A stretch of DNA of 64,000 nt from Xiphias gladius (GCF_016859285.1 NC_053421.1:1279100-1343099), one strand, 5' to 3'; counted from the first letter of the stretch, positions 45,400 to 58,700 are shown. Notes: generated by a model not told the origin, from the sequence alone. Translations and numbers: made by a program.

Positions 45400-47543
45400 G
45401 GCTGTGGTCGAATAGTCAAAAAAAATGACGTCCTATGTCCTTTCCTAAACACTTTTCCTTGTCCTCGATGGAAAACGTCACGATTTCAGTGAAAGATGTG
45501 ACGGAGAATTGATAAGGACTTAGGAAAAGACGACTGCAGGCTGACTGCACTTACACTACGCTACATAATAATGCGACAGCGGTTGGTAAACAACAAATTG
45601 GAGTGTGGATCAGAATGTCCAGTAATGAAAATATTTTTTTTTTTAAAACAAACAAAACCCAAACCCATATTTTCACTTTCAAATTAGTCTAGTATACTGA
45701 AATAGGATTTGATAACACTAATTTTTTCGATTTTTTTTTATATCAATTAGATCAAAGTGTACTTCTTTCTGAGCTTTGAATTTGATGCCTTCTTTCTGCC
45801 TCATATTTCTGACTGTGTAGCATATCATGCTTTACTGTCTCTTCTTACCAACAGTAGTCAGCTCTGCCTGTATTATGTTCACCTATTTTGACTAATGTAC
45901 TGTTTCGTCCAGTGTGTCCAGTCTAAGTCTTGTTATTACTGTCTCATCTCTCCTGCTCCTTCGTGCACACCTCATTTTTCTCACTATCCTTTGAACTCTA
46001 TAAAACCATCTTCCTTTCCTCTCTTCCTCCCATTGCTTTTGTCAACTTTCCTTCAATCTCTCTTTCATATTGCTCTTAATTTCTGTCCTGCTGAAGCCAA
46101 TTGCCAAATCAATGTTATTTTTTTTCAACCTTATCTGCTACTTCATTTCCTTTGATACCAATATGTGCTCTTACCCATAAGAATATTATTGTAGGACCGA
46201 TCATCTGAATTCGGTACAATGTTTGATGTACTTGTATCAAAATGTCTGGTCTGCTATCCGAGTGACTGTACTGTAAACTGGCTGGTGATGAGCTTGATTC
46301 TGAACAAATGATTGCTCTCAATGGTCTTGTATCCTCTATCCACTGCACTGCTAACAATATTACAAGAATTTAAAACTGATAGTCCCTCACTGATCCCTTT
46401 TACCTAATTTGATATGAAACTCTGGAACAATAAATGCTACTCCAATATTATTTTAACTAACTTCTTTGATGCATCTGTGTAGCTCTGGACATAACTGTGG
46501 TAACTATCAATATATGCCTGTATGGTATATGAATTAAAAATAAACGAATGTTCACTACTGTTGAACTAAAGTTTAATTGAGCTACTTCTGTTGCTTTTCT
46601 GTGTCCCTCTCCATCCAAAGCTTTTTGTTTGATTCCTCTCCTTCTCCCAACAAAGTTTAAAGTGTCTTGTGTTGGGTGATCTTGACTATGGCCCTGTAAA
46701 TTTATCCTGTAATTCAGTGATACCTGTATTCTTCGTAGTTCTAAAGGCATTTCTCCCATTTCCACCTGTAATGCTGCAGTTGGGGTTGTTTTAAATCCTC
46801 ACACTGAGTATTATCTAACCTTTTGAGAGATATGGTTGCTGCGGATCCATATACCAAACATCCATAATCTAATATTATTATAATCAAATAACTGTATATG
46901 GTCTTCAGATCAGTTGTCCGCCCCCCATTTGCTACCAACCAAACACCTCATACTTTCTTACATTTGTCAACTACTTTCCAAATAGATACAGCCCAAGTAA
47001 TTCTTTCATTACACCATAACCCCAGAAACTTAGTGTTTTGCTCTCTCCAATTCTTGATTATATAGATTTAGGTTTACCTCATAATCACTTCTTTTCTTTG
47101 TAAAGAACATTGTCTTTGTCTGTTCAACTGAAAATTTGAAACCCCATTTACTCTTCTACTTTCATAATAGCTCCCCGCATTTTCTCTACAATGAATTCCA
47201 AATTTCTTCCCCTCCTCCAAATCGCCCCATCATCTGCAAAAAGAAAACACCCCATCCCATTCTCCATTTCCATAAATAAATAATTTAACATTATGGAGTA
47301 TGTCGGCGGCTTTTAATGTTGCTGCTGCTGAGAATTGTGGGATGGGATTATTTCCTTTCCTTTCGTAAAGAGTGATGTAGTGTACCTTATGCTATAGGAG
47401 ATAGGAAAGGAAGCACAGAAGCACCTTTCCTTGGCAGTTTGAGATTTCGATCAGCCCTTATCCTGTCTGCCAATTAGATACTTCCGGGTCCTTTCACACA
47501 GTTAGGAACCTTCCTAAGCAAAAAAGACTATTCGACCGCAGCC
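45400..47543. mobile_element. TIR-bounded DNA element carrying a nested non-LTR fragment
   Basis: 18-base inverted ends: GGCTGTGGTCGAATAGTC at 45400-45417 and its complement with one mismatch at 47526-47543. Inner sequence near each end (GTCCTTTCCTAA; CCTTTCCTATCTCCTATAG) is partly shared. No transposase; the centre is filled by the retrotransposon fragment 45840-47290. Target-site duplication not evident. Confidence 0.65.
45840..47290 (-). mobile_element. non-LTR retrotransposon (I/Nimb-like) RT-RNase H fragment
   Basis: Minus-strand order: FADDGAIWRRG (RT active site, about 47240), then the RT thumb region SYLIIIILDYGCLVYGSAA and ISLKRLDNTQ (46938-46790), then WKWEKCL/MEMGEMPLELRRIQVSLNY (about 46760-46700), then RNase H ending FLWVRAHIGIKGNEVADKVE (about 46180-46120), then a C-terminal RRSRRDETVITRLRLD (45960-45915). 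The order is intact but frames are broken. It is the same class as the 5230-5780 fragment. Confidence 0.85.
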
Positions 47544-47563
47544 TCCAACCTCTGGTTTGTGGT

Positions 47564-47780
47564 AGCGTTATTTTTTTCCCCCACAAGAGGTAGCAGAAGA
47601 CCCGCCCCTACCCTGCCACTGATTGGCTCGAACTGATAGTGTTACCTAACCTGAACCAATCACCACACTTCATGCCTAAACCTAACCAACGCAACCAACG
47701 AAGGCAACAAGTACAAGCCAATCAGAAGCAGGGTAGGGGCGGATCTTCGCCCACCTTAGGTGGGAAAAACAAATAACGCT
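47564..47780. mobile_element. palindromic MITE next to the JARID2-like promoter
   Basis: Arms of about 75 bp, 47564-47640 and 47705-47780, are inverted copies: AGCGTTATTT at the outer ends, CCGCCCCTACCCTGC with TGATTGGCT inside. The loop holds CCTAACC repeats. Non-coding. Confidence 0.75.
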
Positions 47781-47784
47781 TGTG

Positions 47785-48010
47785 GACCTCGACCGATTTC
47801 CGGGTCACGTTGTGGACGCAAAATAAGCGAAGAGAAAATTGCTCAGCGACCGTAGTTAAAACAATACCCGCGCACTGAAATACAGCCGGGGCTGGCCTTG
47901 GTTCTGAAACGGCGGCCCACATGACCGGAGTGGTGCAGCCTTCCAGCTCTAAACAGCCGTGCCGGTGCCGACTCTAAGCGGTACACCGAGCTTAACGGCT
48001 CAGTAAGGTG
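47785..48010 (+). promoter_or_regulatory. probable JARID2-like promoter / first non-coding exon
   Basis: GC- and CpG-richer stretch (CGACCGATTTCCGGGTCACG, AACGGCGGCCCACATGACCG) followed by CAGTAAG|GTGATA at 48007, a usable splice donor. Positional inference only. Confidence 0.35.
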
Positions 48011-49591
48011 ATAAACGGCTCACCACAGCCTGTGGTATGTTTCGTGTGACTCGTTGTTCGAGGATTTGTTAGAAAGTGCCAGTGGCTCCGTGTGCCATTC
48101 ACTCAGGCTGTCGGTATGCTCACGATGTAGGCCGGTAATTCTGCTGGAGGTGGGTGATCGATTATGGTTGTTTAATATTTGCGTGATGTGAGGACTGATA
48201 TGATTAGAGCAGAGGTGTCCGCGGTGGTGTCCAGTCGTTCTTAATGATGTCAACAGAGATAATGTCGGCTGCCATCCACACTCACAGTCACACCGTGTAC
48301 TCACAGACTCATGGAGATTTAAATGTTTATGAGCGGCTCAGGCAGAGCTGCTTGTAGGCCGGTAATCCTGCTGAATGGAAATTCGTTGTTTTACATTAGC
48401 TACGTTTAACATGACTGAAACTAAACTGTTCGCGGTTATATACCGCACACTTCACTGTTACACGTCCTGACAGATACATGGTGCGGCTTGGAGTTCACAT
48501 TAACCAGCACAGGCTTCTAAAGCAGTGCACTACCAGGGCTCGATAACATAGAAAATAGGGTGCTCCCATCTTTTTTAAGCTACGCCTGCAGCACAGTGGA
48601 AGCCATACAGCAGGCGTACCTTTAATGCCTTTGATTATTTTGTTTTTATATCTCATCATAATAGATTGTTAGATACTTGAAAATTACGATGCAGTCAAGG
48701 TTCTGCTGTCCCACATCATCAGCTTCCATCTTGGTACCCTTGAGCAAGACTGGTTGTGCAGGGCAGTTCCCACTGTGGAAGGTGGAGAAGCTTATGAATG
48801 TGTAGTAGGTTGGTGCTGGATGGGAGAATGGAGTCCATGCCTCATTACAAGAAAACACTTGAGGCTAACACAGTATGGTCTCTGAAATTCTGGAAAATGC
48901 AGTCATGCACTGTATTTAATGAAAGCAATTCTAAAAGTCAATTTCTGTGAAATGTACATGGATCAGAGAGCTGGAGTTGGAAAATATTCTTTTAAGAAAA
49001 GTTTATATTTCCAACTGTAAATCAGTTTAGTTCTCATTAGTATACTGACTGATACAGAACAATACCTCAGTTTGTTGAGTATGAAAATGTTTTTGTGTAA
49101 GACCTTTTCTTAATTTTTCAAAAAGGGACCAGTCACAAGCACAGATGGTGCTTCTTCGTCCAAACTGTCTATCTAAAATTAAAATGTCTTACACAGAGCC
49201 AGGTAGGTTGAGTTTGTTGGAAACATCATCCCTGACATAACACTCACGAGACAGAACATTGACATTTTTCATTACTGCAGATGTTATTTTGCACATTTAC
49301 TGCCAGTGTCTACAATTACAAATGTCCACAAAACAAGCTAACGCCAACTGAAATATGGTCCAGGTATTGTTGTTCTTTTACTAGCTTGAATAACCTGAAT
49401 AACACTTTATACATAGTGCAAATCTATCCTTGTATTTGCACCGACTGTTGTGTATATTTTATTTTAGAAATTATTAGTGTCTTTATTTTTGACCACAACC
49501 ACCAGGTCAAAATAACATAAGAGAAAAATGACAAAGAACACATTAAGGCCCTTTTATATTTTGTAATATATTTCCTGACATCTCTTTTCCA
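48011..49591 (+). other. presumed 5' UTR intron of the JARID2-like gene
   Basis: No recognised coding sequence. AGAGCCAG|GTAGGT near 49200 could mark an additional non-coding exon. The coding exon's acceptor is TTTTCCAG at about 49591. Confidence 0.35.
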
Positions 49592-49701
49592 GGACAGAGC
49601 GGTGGAATTTCTACACCTGTAGAGAAAACACAGCAAGAGAGTCAAAGGCCAAAGAAAGAGACTTCTGTAATTCATGTGCCCCTTAGTCTCTGCTGGGCAA
49701 G

Positions 49702-49746
49702 ATGAGTACAGACAGACCCAAACGGAATATCATCAAGAAAAAATAT
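49702..49746 (+). CDS. JARID2-like exon 1 (start codon)
   Basis: ATG at 49702, [15 protein letters not shown], donor TAT|GTAAGT. Matches human JARID2 MSKERPKRNIIQKKY and stops at the same codon boundary. The exon's 5' UTR begins at about 49592. Confidence 0.93.
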
Positions 49747-52700
49747 GTAAGTGTAATTTCTTGTTCGTGGTGTACACACTGGCTTTCAGTTTTCAAGTGT
49801 TATTTTTTACAACATAGAACCCAAAGAGATAACCAGAGCACTGGTTGTACTCAGGATTGTTGACACTCAACAAAAGAAACAATACTTTTATGTTCAAAGT
49901 TCATGTTCATGTATTAATGACATAATTCACTGCTTTCAAGTCAGTTTTTTAGAAAAGCAGTTTGGTCTCAATTAGGTTTACACATGGACACTGTATTGTT
50001 TCCCCGTCCTTCTTTGCAGAACTGGTCAAATGGAACTGCACAAAACACCTTGGTCCAGATGTGTAAATAATGCATTCCTTACAAATAAAATAGTATTTAT
50101 CAAAGAAGACTGAGCAGTGAAAATGTGTGCACCTCATGCATGCTGCAGACCAGTGTCTGTGTTTTTTCTAGAGCGATCACAGTGTGATATGATAAGGAGA
50201 GAAAAATACAGTGAGAGATGGAAATCGCTGTCTACACAGTGATTTAAAATGTAAAGAAAAGGCACATTTATAGAATTAACTGACAAATTTGATCACTTTT
50301 TTATTGACACTGGAAGTGCATTATTTTATTTTACACGTTACTGTTCTTTTCACTCTTTTCATTTCATTTTCTTTTCATTTCACCTGAAGGCAAGGTGAAA
50401 AACCTGCTGTCACAACCTCCTCCTGGCTGCATTCCACTCCGATCTCGCTTTGTCGTTGTGTGTGTTTGTATACTCAATGCAGCAAATCAGTACAAATGGA
50501 CAACTTCCCCTCAAAGGAATTCATGATGTTAAACTCAGTTTTTCACAAGAACAGTGATGGAAGTAGTTGTGTACGGGTTGAAAAACGAGAACTTTCACAC
50601 CACCACATACTTGACCAACCACTTCATAAAGTGGGTGTGATTGTCAGTGTTGGCCGAAGTTACAAAGAAGGTTTCAGAGGCTGTTAGACGATTCAACAGG
50701 AACTTAGTTACTGGGCATCCTGAGGCTATAGTTTGATTATCTGTGAGGGGGATTATCTGTGCATGGAGTGGCAAGCTAGAGCCAAGGCAATAAATATCAA
50801 ACTAGATACTGTAGTCCATTATTTTTTTCTTTTCAAATTGTTTAAATGTTTCCTTTTCATTTTGACATTTTGCTGGAGTATGATCATTTCTAGAGTTTGA
50901 TAGAATTCATGTTATTTGAAGAGAAATAATCCTCAGCTGGTAGTGTGAGCAAAGCTGATGGTGTTTGTGTCTGTGACTCTGCAGGACATCAGTGACGGGA
51001 TGCCATGGTGTGAAGAACGTCTGGTCCGCAAAGTTCTTTTCCTCTCCCTCAGGGAATTCAGAGACACACACCGTACCACACACAAACAATCACACATACA
51101 CACACGTGCACACAACCGCACGTCGAGAAATACACTCCTACATGCTCCGCGAAAGGCACAGGCACTACCCAATACACACACACAGAAAAACACACGAACA
51201 AGACAGAGTGTCCATGTGTCACAACAAAGAGTGACACACAGACCACCACCAAACACACATACACAGAAAAACACACACAGTTCACAAAATATGCACCTTT
51301 CAAAACACATACACCATCATGAACAAAACAACAAAGGGCAAAAAACTAACTTGTCTCAGGACTCACACACACCAGAAAATAAATGTACCTACACACTACA
51401 GAAAATGCAAACACAGTCAAAATTATGTACAGGGAAAATTACAAACATTGTACAGCCTACAGACATACAAGAAAATACACACACATTCCAGAAGAATTCT
51501 GTATCAACCAGGACATTACGCTCACACAAAACACAAAATACCCTGTCGCTGCCGAACTCGAAATACACAGAAAATGAAAAACACGCACACAGTACTCAGC
51601 CCAAACACTCAATGAAAAACACCAGCACATCTGAAAACACAGAGACATTGCTGAGCACTCCTGTCCCGGCCAGGACTTTGAGATCACACACTCCCACCAG
51701 CCTCAGTGGTCAGTACCATTAGTACTTTTCTTCCCTTCTGTCTTAATCACAGCTGTAATTCAGTAGTACTGCCGCTACTGTGGAAGTTCCTTTAAGGATA
51801 ATTCCAGTTTGTTGCCCAGTAATAATAGAATTGTTCTCACTGAGAGATCTGGTTGAGACCTGGGAACAGAACAGATGGGTCAAAACACGAGCGGTCCGAC
51901 AGTCAGACAGGTTGGAAACAAGCCGACATTTTATCGAGAAGATTGAAACCACATTATTTGGAAATTAAACTGAAAGTGAGTGCGCCTGGAACATCACTAA
52001 GAATCCCTCACTACACATGGAAACTGTGTGTATACAACTACAGCAAGCAGACAACATTAAAGTCAAAGCAAGAAGTGGGTCTGTAAGCTGTGATGGAGGT
52101 TTACGACGCGCAGATTTTTAATTTTACCATTCACCCTTGTCTTCCAAATAAGTCGGTTTCTAACCTGTCTACTGGTCTTGCTGCTTGTGTTTGATAAACT
52201 GTCACTGTAACAAATGTACTTTTTTGGTTTATTTGAAGTGTCTATGCAAGGAAGCTTTAATTTTGGTTCTGTGTTTTAGATGTGACCAGCAGCTCATCTT
52301 TCAAGTCTCTTCTGCCACCAATCATATCCAACATCATTTATTAACATTGACTGCAATACAAACTATTTCTATTATGCTATTTACTGTTTTTGTTAGAGTA
52401 GCTTTGACTTATATGACACTGTAGGTGTAGATCATTTCTCAAGGTGGGGAAACTGCTTCATGTAAAGTTATAACTGTTCTCTTAAGGCTCCCTGGTTAAT
52501 GGCATCAGCCGGTGGAGCTGGCCCTTACAGACACGCCCTCAACAGCGCCGCCCTGCCAGCATGCATCGGGACAAAGATGACCCTGCCAGCAAGAGGTCAG
52601 CTCTCCTAGTGTGTCTTTTTTGCATGTGTGTTTGCATGTTCATGCCTTTGGGCATGACAGGCTTATAAAAGTTGGACAAAAGGTGTACAGTGCTCCAGAA

Positions 52701-55700
52701 CTCCCCCTTAAAGCTTATCTGCATTAAATAGTGCGATTAATGTGATCACAGGCTGTTGTTTATATGGGCTCAATTTTACTAGTGTGCTAGTGTTCAGTGA
52801 ATCACACTATTATACTCGTATTTACTTCTTTCACACCTACAGTACACTTTTAACAATCAGTGTGTTTACATGGACATCATTATACCAGTAATGAGCAGAG
52901 TTTTGAAGTATCCTGGTTATGTGTTTGTGCATGTGATTATCATAACCTGGCTTTGAGAAACCTGACCATGCTACACGGACTACTGACTGGATCAGAAACT
53001 AGAATACTTTGGCATGAAAACACCTTATCCAGGTTTCTGATCCTTGTCTGTAATTATAGTGATCTGGACAGGTGCTTTCTCTGCTTGAGTTAAACAAGTA
53101 GTTATTAAGTAAAAGGATAAATATGTTGATGGAATGAATATTACTCATTCACATGCCAAAAAATGTGCAAATCTGACTGTGGTAATGTAGAGAATCAATT
53201 TCATCGATCAGATGTCAAAGGCACATCAAGCAGAGGGTTAAATGCTACTGTGAATGAACAAAAGTTGGTTCATCTTCCCCTGCTGAGGTAACGCAGTCAG
53301 TACAGAAATGACAGATAGAGGCTGAGAATTGAGTGATCAGTTCTGATCACACTGATGTGGGCAGGCGTAATGTTGGAGATGTCCGTGCATGCACCTCTGT
53401 CCACCAGAGCCTTGCTAATTGCATTTTTTGCCAGCATTTGCAGTAACGAGCTGTTTAACCCAGACACATTTCATTTTTTTAGTTCTCTGTCTCACATGTG
53501 TCGTCTGGAACACATATGTGTACAGTTGTCTACACTGGCTGGTAACAGCTCACACATCCACATACACATCTCCAAAGCTTTTTTTCTATTTTCTTCCAAA
53601 TTGTGTCTAAGTTCACTGCAGCACTGAAGCAGTGGCTCCAGATGTGCTGCTTTCATTATGCGTTTGGTGTCGACAAGGTATAAGAAGGCAATTTCACAGC
53701 AAAACGGGTACTCATTTGCATTGTGATTTGTGTTGCCTGATCTGCTCTGACCTCATCTGTGAGACCCCAAGTGGCCTTGTTTGTATGTAGGAAAATGGCA
53801 AACTAGCACAGGTGCAAAAAATATAATACTGTGTGTGCGTGTGCGCGTGTGTGTGCGCATGTGTGCGTGTGCACGTTTGTGCGCATGTGCACATGCATGT
53901 GCAGACCAAGGCTGCAAGCACAGAGGAAGTTTGCCCAGTCCCCTCCCAGCTCTCCAGGACCACCACTGTTGATGACATCAGCACGGAGTAACCACAGCCA
54001 CAACCTGGCCGTAGTCACCTGTCTGACCCGGCGTCGACCCAAGACTGAGGATTTCTTGTCTTTTCTCTGTTTGAGAGGTAATCCCCAAGTTTGGCCACTG
54101 CCTATACAGAAGTAGTAGTAGTGTTGATTTTGTCAGTTATTTTTAGATTTAGTCTTAGTCCTGAGATCAAAAGTCCATGTTAGTTTTAGTCATATTTAGT
54201 CAACCTCATCTTTTTTATTATTAGTCTAATTTTAGTTGACTAAAACATTTAAATCTAGCTGTAGTCAATGAAACCACTTAACACTTCAGTCTTTTTTTAG
54301 TCATTTGAAGATTAGTTGACAAAAATTAACATTTTAGTCTAGTAAGACCAAGAATGAGCTTTTTAGTCAAACTTCTGCAAACTGCTTTCAAATAAGATTT
54401 CATCCAACTGATTTTAGGCTGAAAGAAAATAAAAACAATAACAAGCCACAAAATGACAGGTTGTATGATTAAAAATGCAGATTTGCAGAGAGGGTATCTG
54501 GTCTGATGTTATTCATTTAAGAAATACATCCAGACATGAAAGAAGATAAAACAATGAGGTCTGGAAAGATGCAACATTATTAGCTAATCCAATGCAGTGT
54601 AACTCTTGCTATACAAATCAGTCATTGCTATGATCTTAACTTTCTGTTTGATAACACAAACCCTGAAAATCCAGAATAAAAAAAAAAAACCCTTCACAAT
54701 CAAAAAGAACCCTTTACAGCGCTACAATAAATCCTACCCATATAATGTGAAGTTTTGTCAGGACTGTGCGAGAAGGCCTTACTGGTAGTGTTGTACTAGA
54801 CAGTGTTATACTCACTCAGTAGGTGTTTATAATAGCTAGTTAACTAACATTTAAATACATTGGTAAAGAAAATCTTTGGAACCTCTTTGTGCACAGCACA
54901 AGCTAAGTATTAGACAGCTAACTACTTGGCCAACAAACTGTATTTAGCCCAAAACAATCTTGTACATATTATGCTGTGTATATTAATAACCAGCAGATGT
55001 CGCAAATAGACTACATTTTGCTATCACAGACCCATTCAAAATCAACAAGACCTGACTATCAAATATGTATGGCAATTAAATTGTGGATGCTTTAGCATGG
55101 TTAGTATGTTTAACACTCCAAAATAAACAAACTTGTCTTAAACAAAAGATTAGACCTGCATCTACAAGCAATGTAGCAATGTCCCGTCGTTGTATAATGC
55201 TAATACATGTTACAATGCTTTGGTGGCTTAAAAGTAACGTGACGGTATTGAACATCTTAACGTTAGGTTACCTCCTTTCTGTGTGGTGCACCTTAAAGTC
55301 TCTGTTCAGGTCTGTAGTTTTCTTCCCAGTGATTTTGTAGCCACAAAGCGTCTCTCTCTACAATACTACACAGTCACTTTTTCCTCTCATGGGTGCGCTC
55401 CAGAGTCACTGGGAAGATCATTCGGGCGCGAAGGAGGAGAAATGTGCAGCGCAGCCATTCAAAGGATTTGGATTATGTCATAATTTAGGAAACACTGTCT
55501 TTTTCATCCCCTCTTTTTTGTCAAAGAAATAATAGTCACCTCTTTTTTTGTCAATGTTATGTTATTGTATGGAGATCTGTCAACATCTTGTCTTTTTCAT
55601 GGGAAGAAAGGTTGTTGACAAATATATTTCTTCACAATTTTCGTTAACAAAGTTAACACTAAAAGGTAGTGGTCTGAACTGAGCTTGTCACAGGGCTGGT

Positions 55701-58700
55701 TGCAGGATCAGTGCCAAGAGCTCAGCTCCATACCATTATATAATGAACTATTGTGCATACAAGAACTGTTCAAGCTAAGTGAAAAGGGTTTTGCTACAAA
55801 CATGGAGAACGAGTGTAAGTGTTATTGCCCTTTACTTTCAAGGCAACACCATTGAAAAAAGAAAAAAGGAACAACCTATTGAGCTGCATTGCAGTCCCAC
55901 AGTTCTTTGTGGTAGCCATACTGTTTCTCTTCCTGCTTTCCCTGACATAAATTCTAAAAGAGCAAAGGGGAGTGTTGGTGAGAGGTGGCATTTGTAAGAT
56001 GCATGATGGCAGCTCTGTCTTCTCCTGTCCTGTGTGGACCATACTGTATGTAGGCCTCTTTGGGAGCTGGATACTGGACTAAACAAATCGGCTGGATGGG
56101 GAGTGACTCAGAGGGGAAGTTCACTGCAGTCTGTGCTAAGGGCAGTGTCTAACAGCTACCTTTGCATGTCCTTCTTCTAAACACCAGACATGTGGCGTGG
56201 GAATCCCTCCTGGTCATGTGTGACAGTAGTCACAACAACACTAAGACGCCATAGCTGCTGGCAAAATGATACTGAATAGAAGCTACTTTTAGCTAGATAA
56301 CTCTGCTTTACAGCAGTGAGCTGAACTAGTTACAGTTTGTCATAGTATATATACTGTTGAGCAGGCTGAGTGACATAAGCCCTGGGGTTCAGTCACAACC
56401 TGTCAAGACCAGGTATTGATTTGGTTGGATGGACAGGGCTTTCTCTGTCATACTTGTTTAAATTTTTACTAGTAACTTATTTAAGTTGTGTCCTCTCTAA
56501 GCATTCAGTAGAGAGTTCTTGTCTGTTTCTTTCTCCATGGAAATACTTATTTTATTCAGCTACCCTTTTGAATGCTATCATTCAGCAACACTGTCATTAC
56601 ACAGCAACTCCAGGTTGCACTGTTTACACCAGGGATCAGCTGATCGTGCTGAAGCTGGGCACAAGAACAATGGATATGTCATCAGAAACCAGGAGGAGGA
56701 CACACAGAGGATGCAGAGGAGGAATGAAACAACGAGGGAAGAGAGCGGGGTCTAGACAAAAGAGACTGATGGAGGGGAGTCTATCTCCCTTATACCATCA
56801 TGAGCAACGTGAGATCGCTGGACAAGAAGGACAAGCTAGAGGCCCTAGTGAGGAATCAAAGGGTTTGAGTGTTGAGTTTGGTGTTATGTGTTTCACAGAC
56901 ACATGGCTACAGGAAGATACTCTGAATCCCAATACCATTGAAAGCTTTCAGACGGTTCGGACAGACAGGATGGAATGTTTCTGCAGCTCAGACATTGAAC
57001 TGTTAGCCTTGGGGCTACATCCATACTACATTGCCAGGGAGTTCTAACACACCATCTTGGTTGGTATGTAACAAAGCAATTGCCCTGCAGGATGCTGCCC
57101 GGATACAGCACATTACGTGGCAGGGCTCAAAGCATTTCAGATTTTTGAATGCAGTGGAAAGCAGTGAGGTTCCATTCCTCTCCAAAGAAAAACAGTGGCT
57201 TGAGTAGGTTTATACTGCAAAAGTGTCCAGGGGCCATATATATTGTGTAGTACATATCTACACACAGAGAACATGGTTAAGTTTGACCTGGACTCCGTCA
57301 AAGAGGATCACCCATTAAAACTGCCATGTGTATTCTCCCATGATTAACATTGGTCCATCAACTGAAAAAAAAAACACACACACACACACACACATACTTG
57401 TACTTCTATCTTTGTGAGGACACTCATTGTCATAATGCATTCCCTGGCCCGTTAGCCTAACCTCCACCTTCACATCTGAATGCGTAACCCCAACCCTAAC
57501 CTAAACCTAATTCCAACCTGAACCCTAAAACAAAGTCTTAACCGACAACAGCCAAAATCCTCACTTTTCAAAAATGGATAAGGGCTATAACTGGTCCTCA
57601 CAAGTAGACATGAATGCATGCATGCACACACGTGTGTGCACACACACATACAAAACAATAAAGGCATTTCCTCTTCCTCACTGCAGGTTCAGCAGCGTTG
57701 CCTAGCAACATGGCCTTCTTAGCAAGTGGACGAGAGAAGGAGCCAGCTGACTCTCAGCATCTTACTTCCTGTCTTTCCACCAATCACAGGACTGCAGCTG
57801 ACGGGAAGAACATGAGCATATTCAGTAGAACAACAGGTACTCATTCACCAATCTGTCTGTGTATCTGTCTGTATATCTGTCTGTCTTTGCTTAAATAAAT
57901 ATCCATCTGTCTGTCTTTGTACCTCCTGTATGCATCTTGCTATCCTACAGTGCAACAGGACTCTAGGTCTCTGAGAGGGAGGCCTGGAAGCTCTGCAGCA
58001 GTCAGCTCTTTCTGCCCTCTAACTGCCCGAGCACAAAGCAGAAGAGAGAGAGAGGAGAGAGAGGAGGAACAGCAGAGGAGGAGGAGAGAGAGGATGGAGG
58101 AGGACAGAAGAGAGGGAGCTGAGAGACACCTCCTGAGACCTCGCCAGCTCTCCCTACAGGTCAGGAGGGCTAACAAGGTCTGATCATCCTTTCTAGATGC
58201 TTCTCTCTCTGAAAGCTGTCTGGTTATATCATCAGTATAATGAAAACTGAATTTAACATTTATACACATACATTCAGCTGATTGTTGGGCAGTGTTGTCT
58301 TATCTTGTTGACTACACATTTAAGATTGCAGAGCATTAACAGTAAAAGTTAAAAAGGACACAGTGGTGGAGAAAGATGCAGCCTGTTTCATAATATTTTT
58401 TATCATATATATCTCTTTTATGATATTTATTTCAGAAACTGTATTTCCAGTATTTCACTACTGGCAGTAGCACTGGCGGAGGGTGCAGAGGGTATATAGG
58501 GTTCAGAGGATGCTGGCACACCTGGTCCCAGGCCCCTTAGCAGTTTGTGCACAGTACAGTACATGGACAGCAATGCACAATTGTCAGATGACAGGATTAT
58601 GGTTAAGGATAGCATCATTGAACTTCACAACAGGTTAAAATAGACTGCATCTACCCTTAATTAATTAATCACTGATTTAATGCAACATCCACTGAGTTAC

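Noticed and set aside
47722..47922. 66-codon minus frame near the JARID2-like promoter
   Set aside because: Overlaps a MITE arm and CpG-rich promoter sequence; no homology recognised.
50933..51310. Minus-strand Cys/Val-rich frame of 125 codons
   Set aside because: Antisense of the CA-rich coding exon; (TG)n gives Cys-Val repeats.
51709..52090. Small frames (62-77 codons) after JARID2-like exon 2
   Set aside because: In the intron; no recognised content and not needed for phase between exons 2 and 3.
56421..57047. 208-codon frame in the JARID2-like intron
   Set aside because: It runs through a broken LINE endonuclease fragment in the wrong frame for most of its length and has no splice links.
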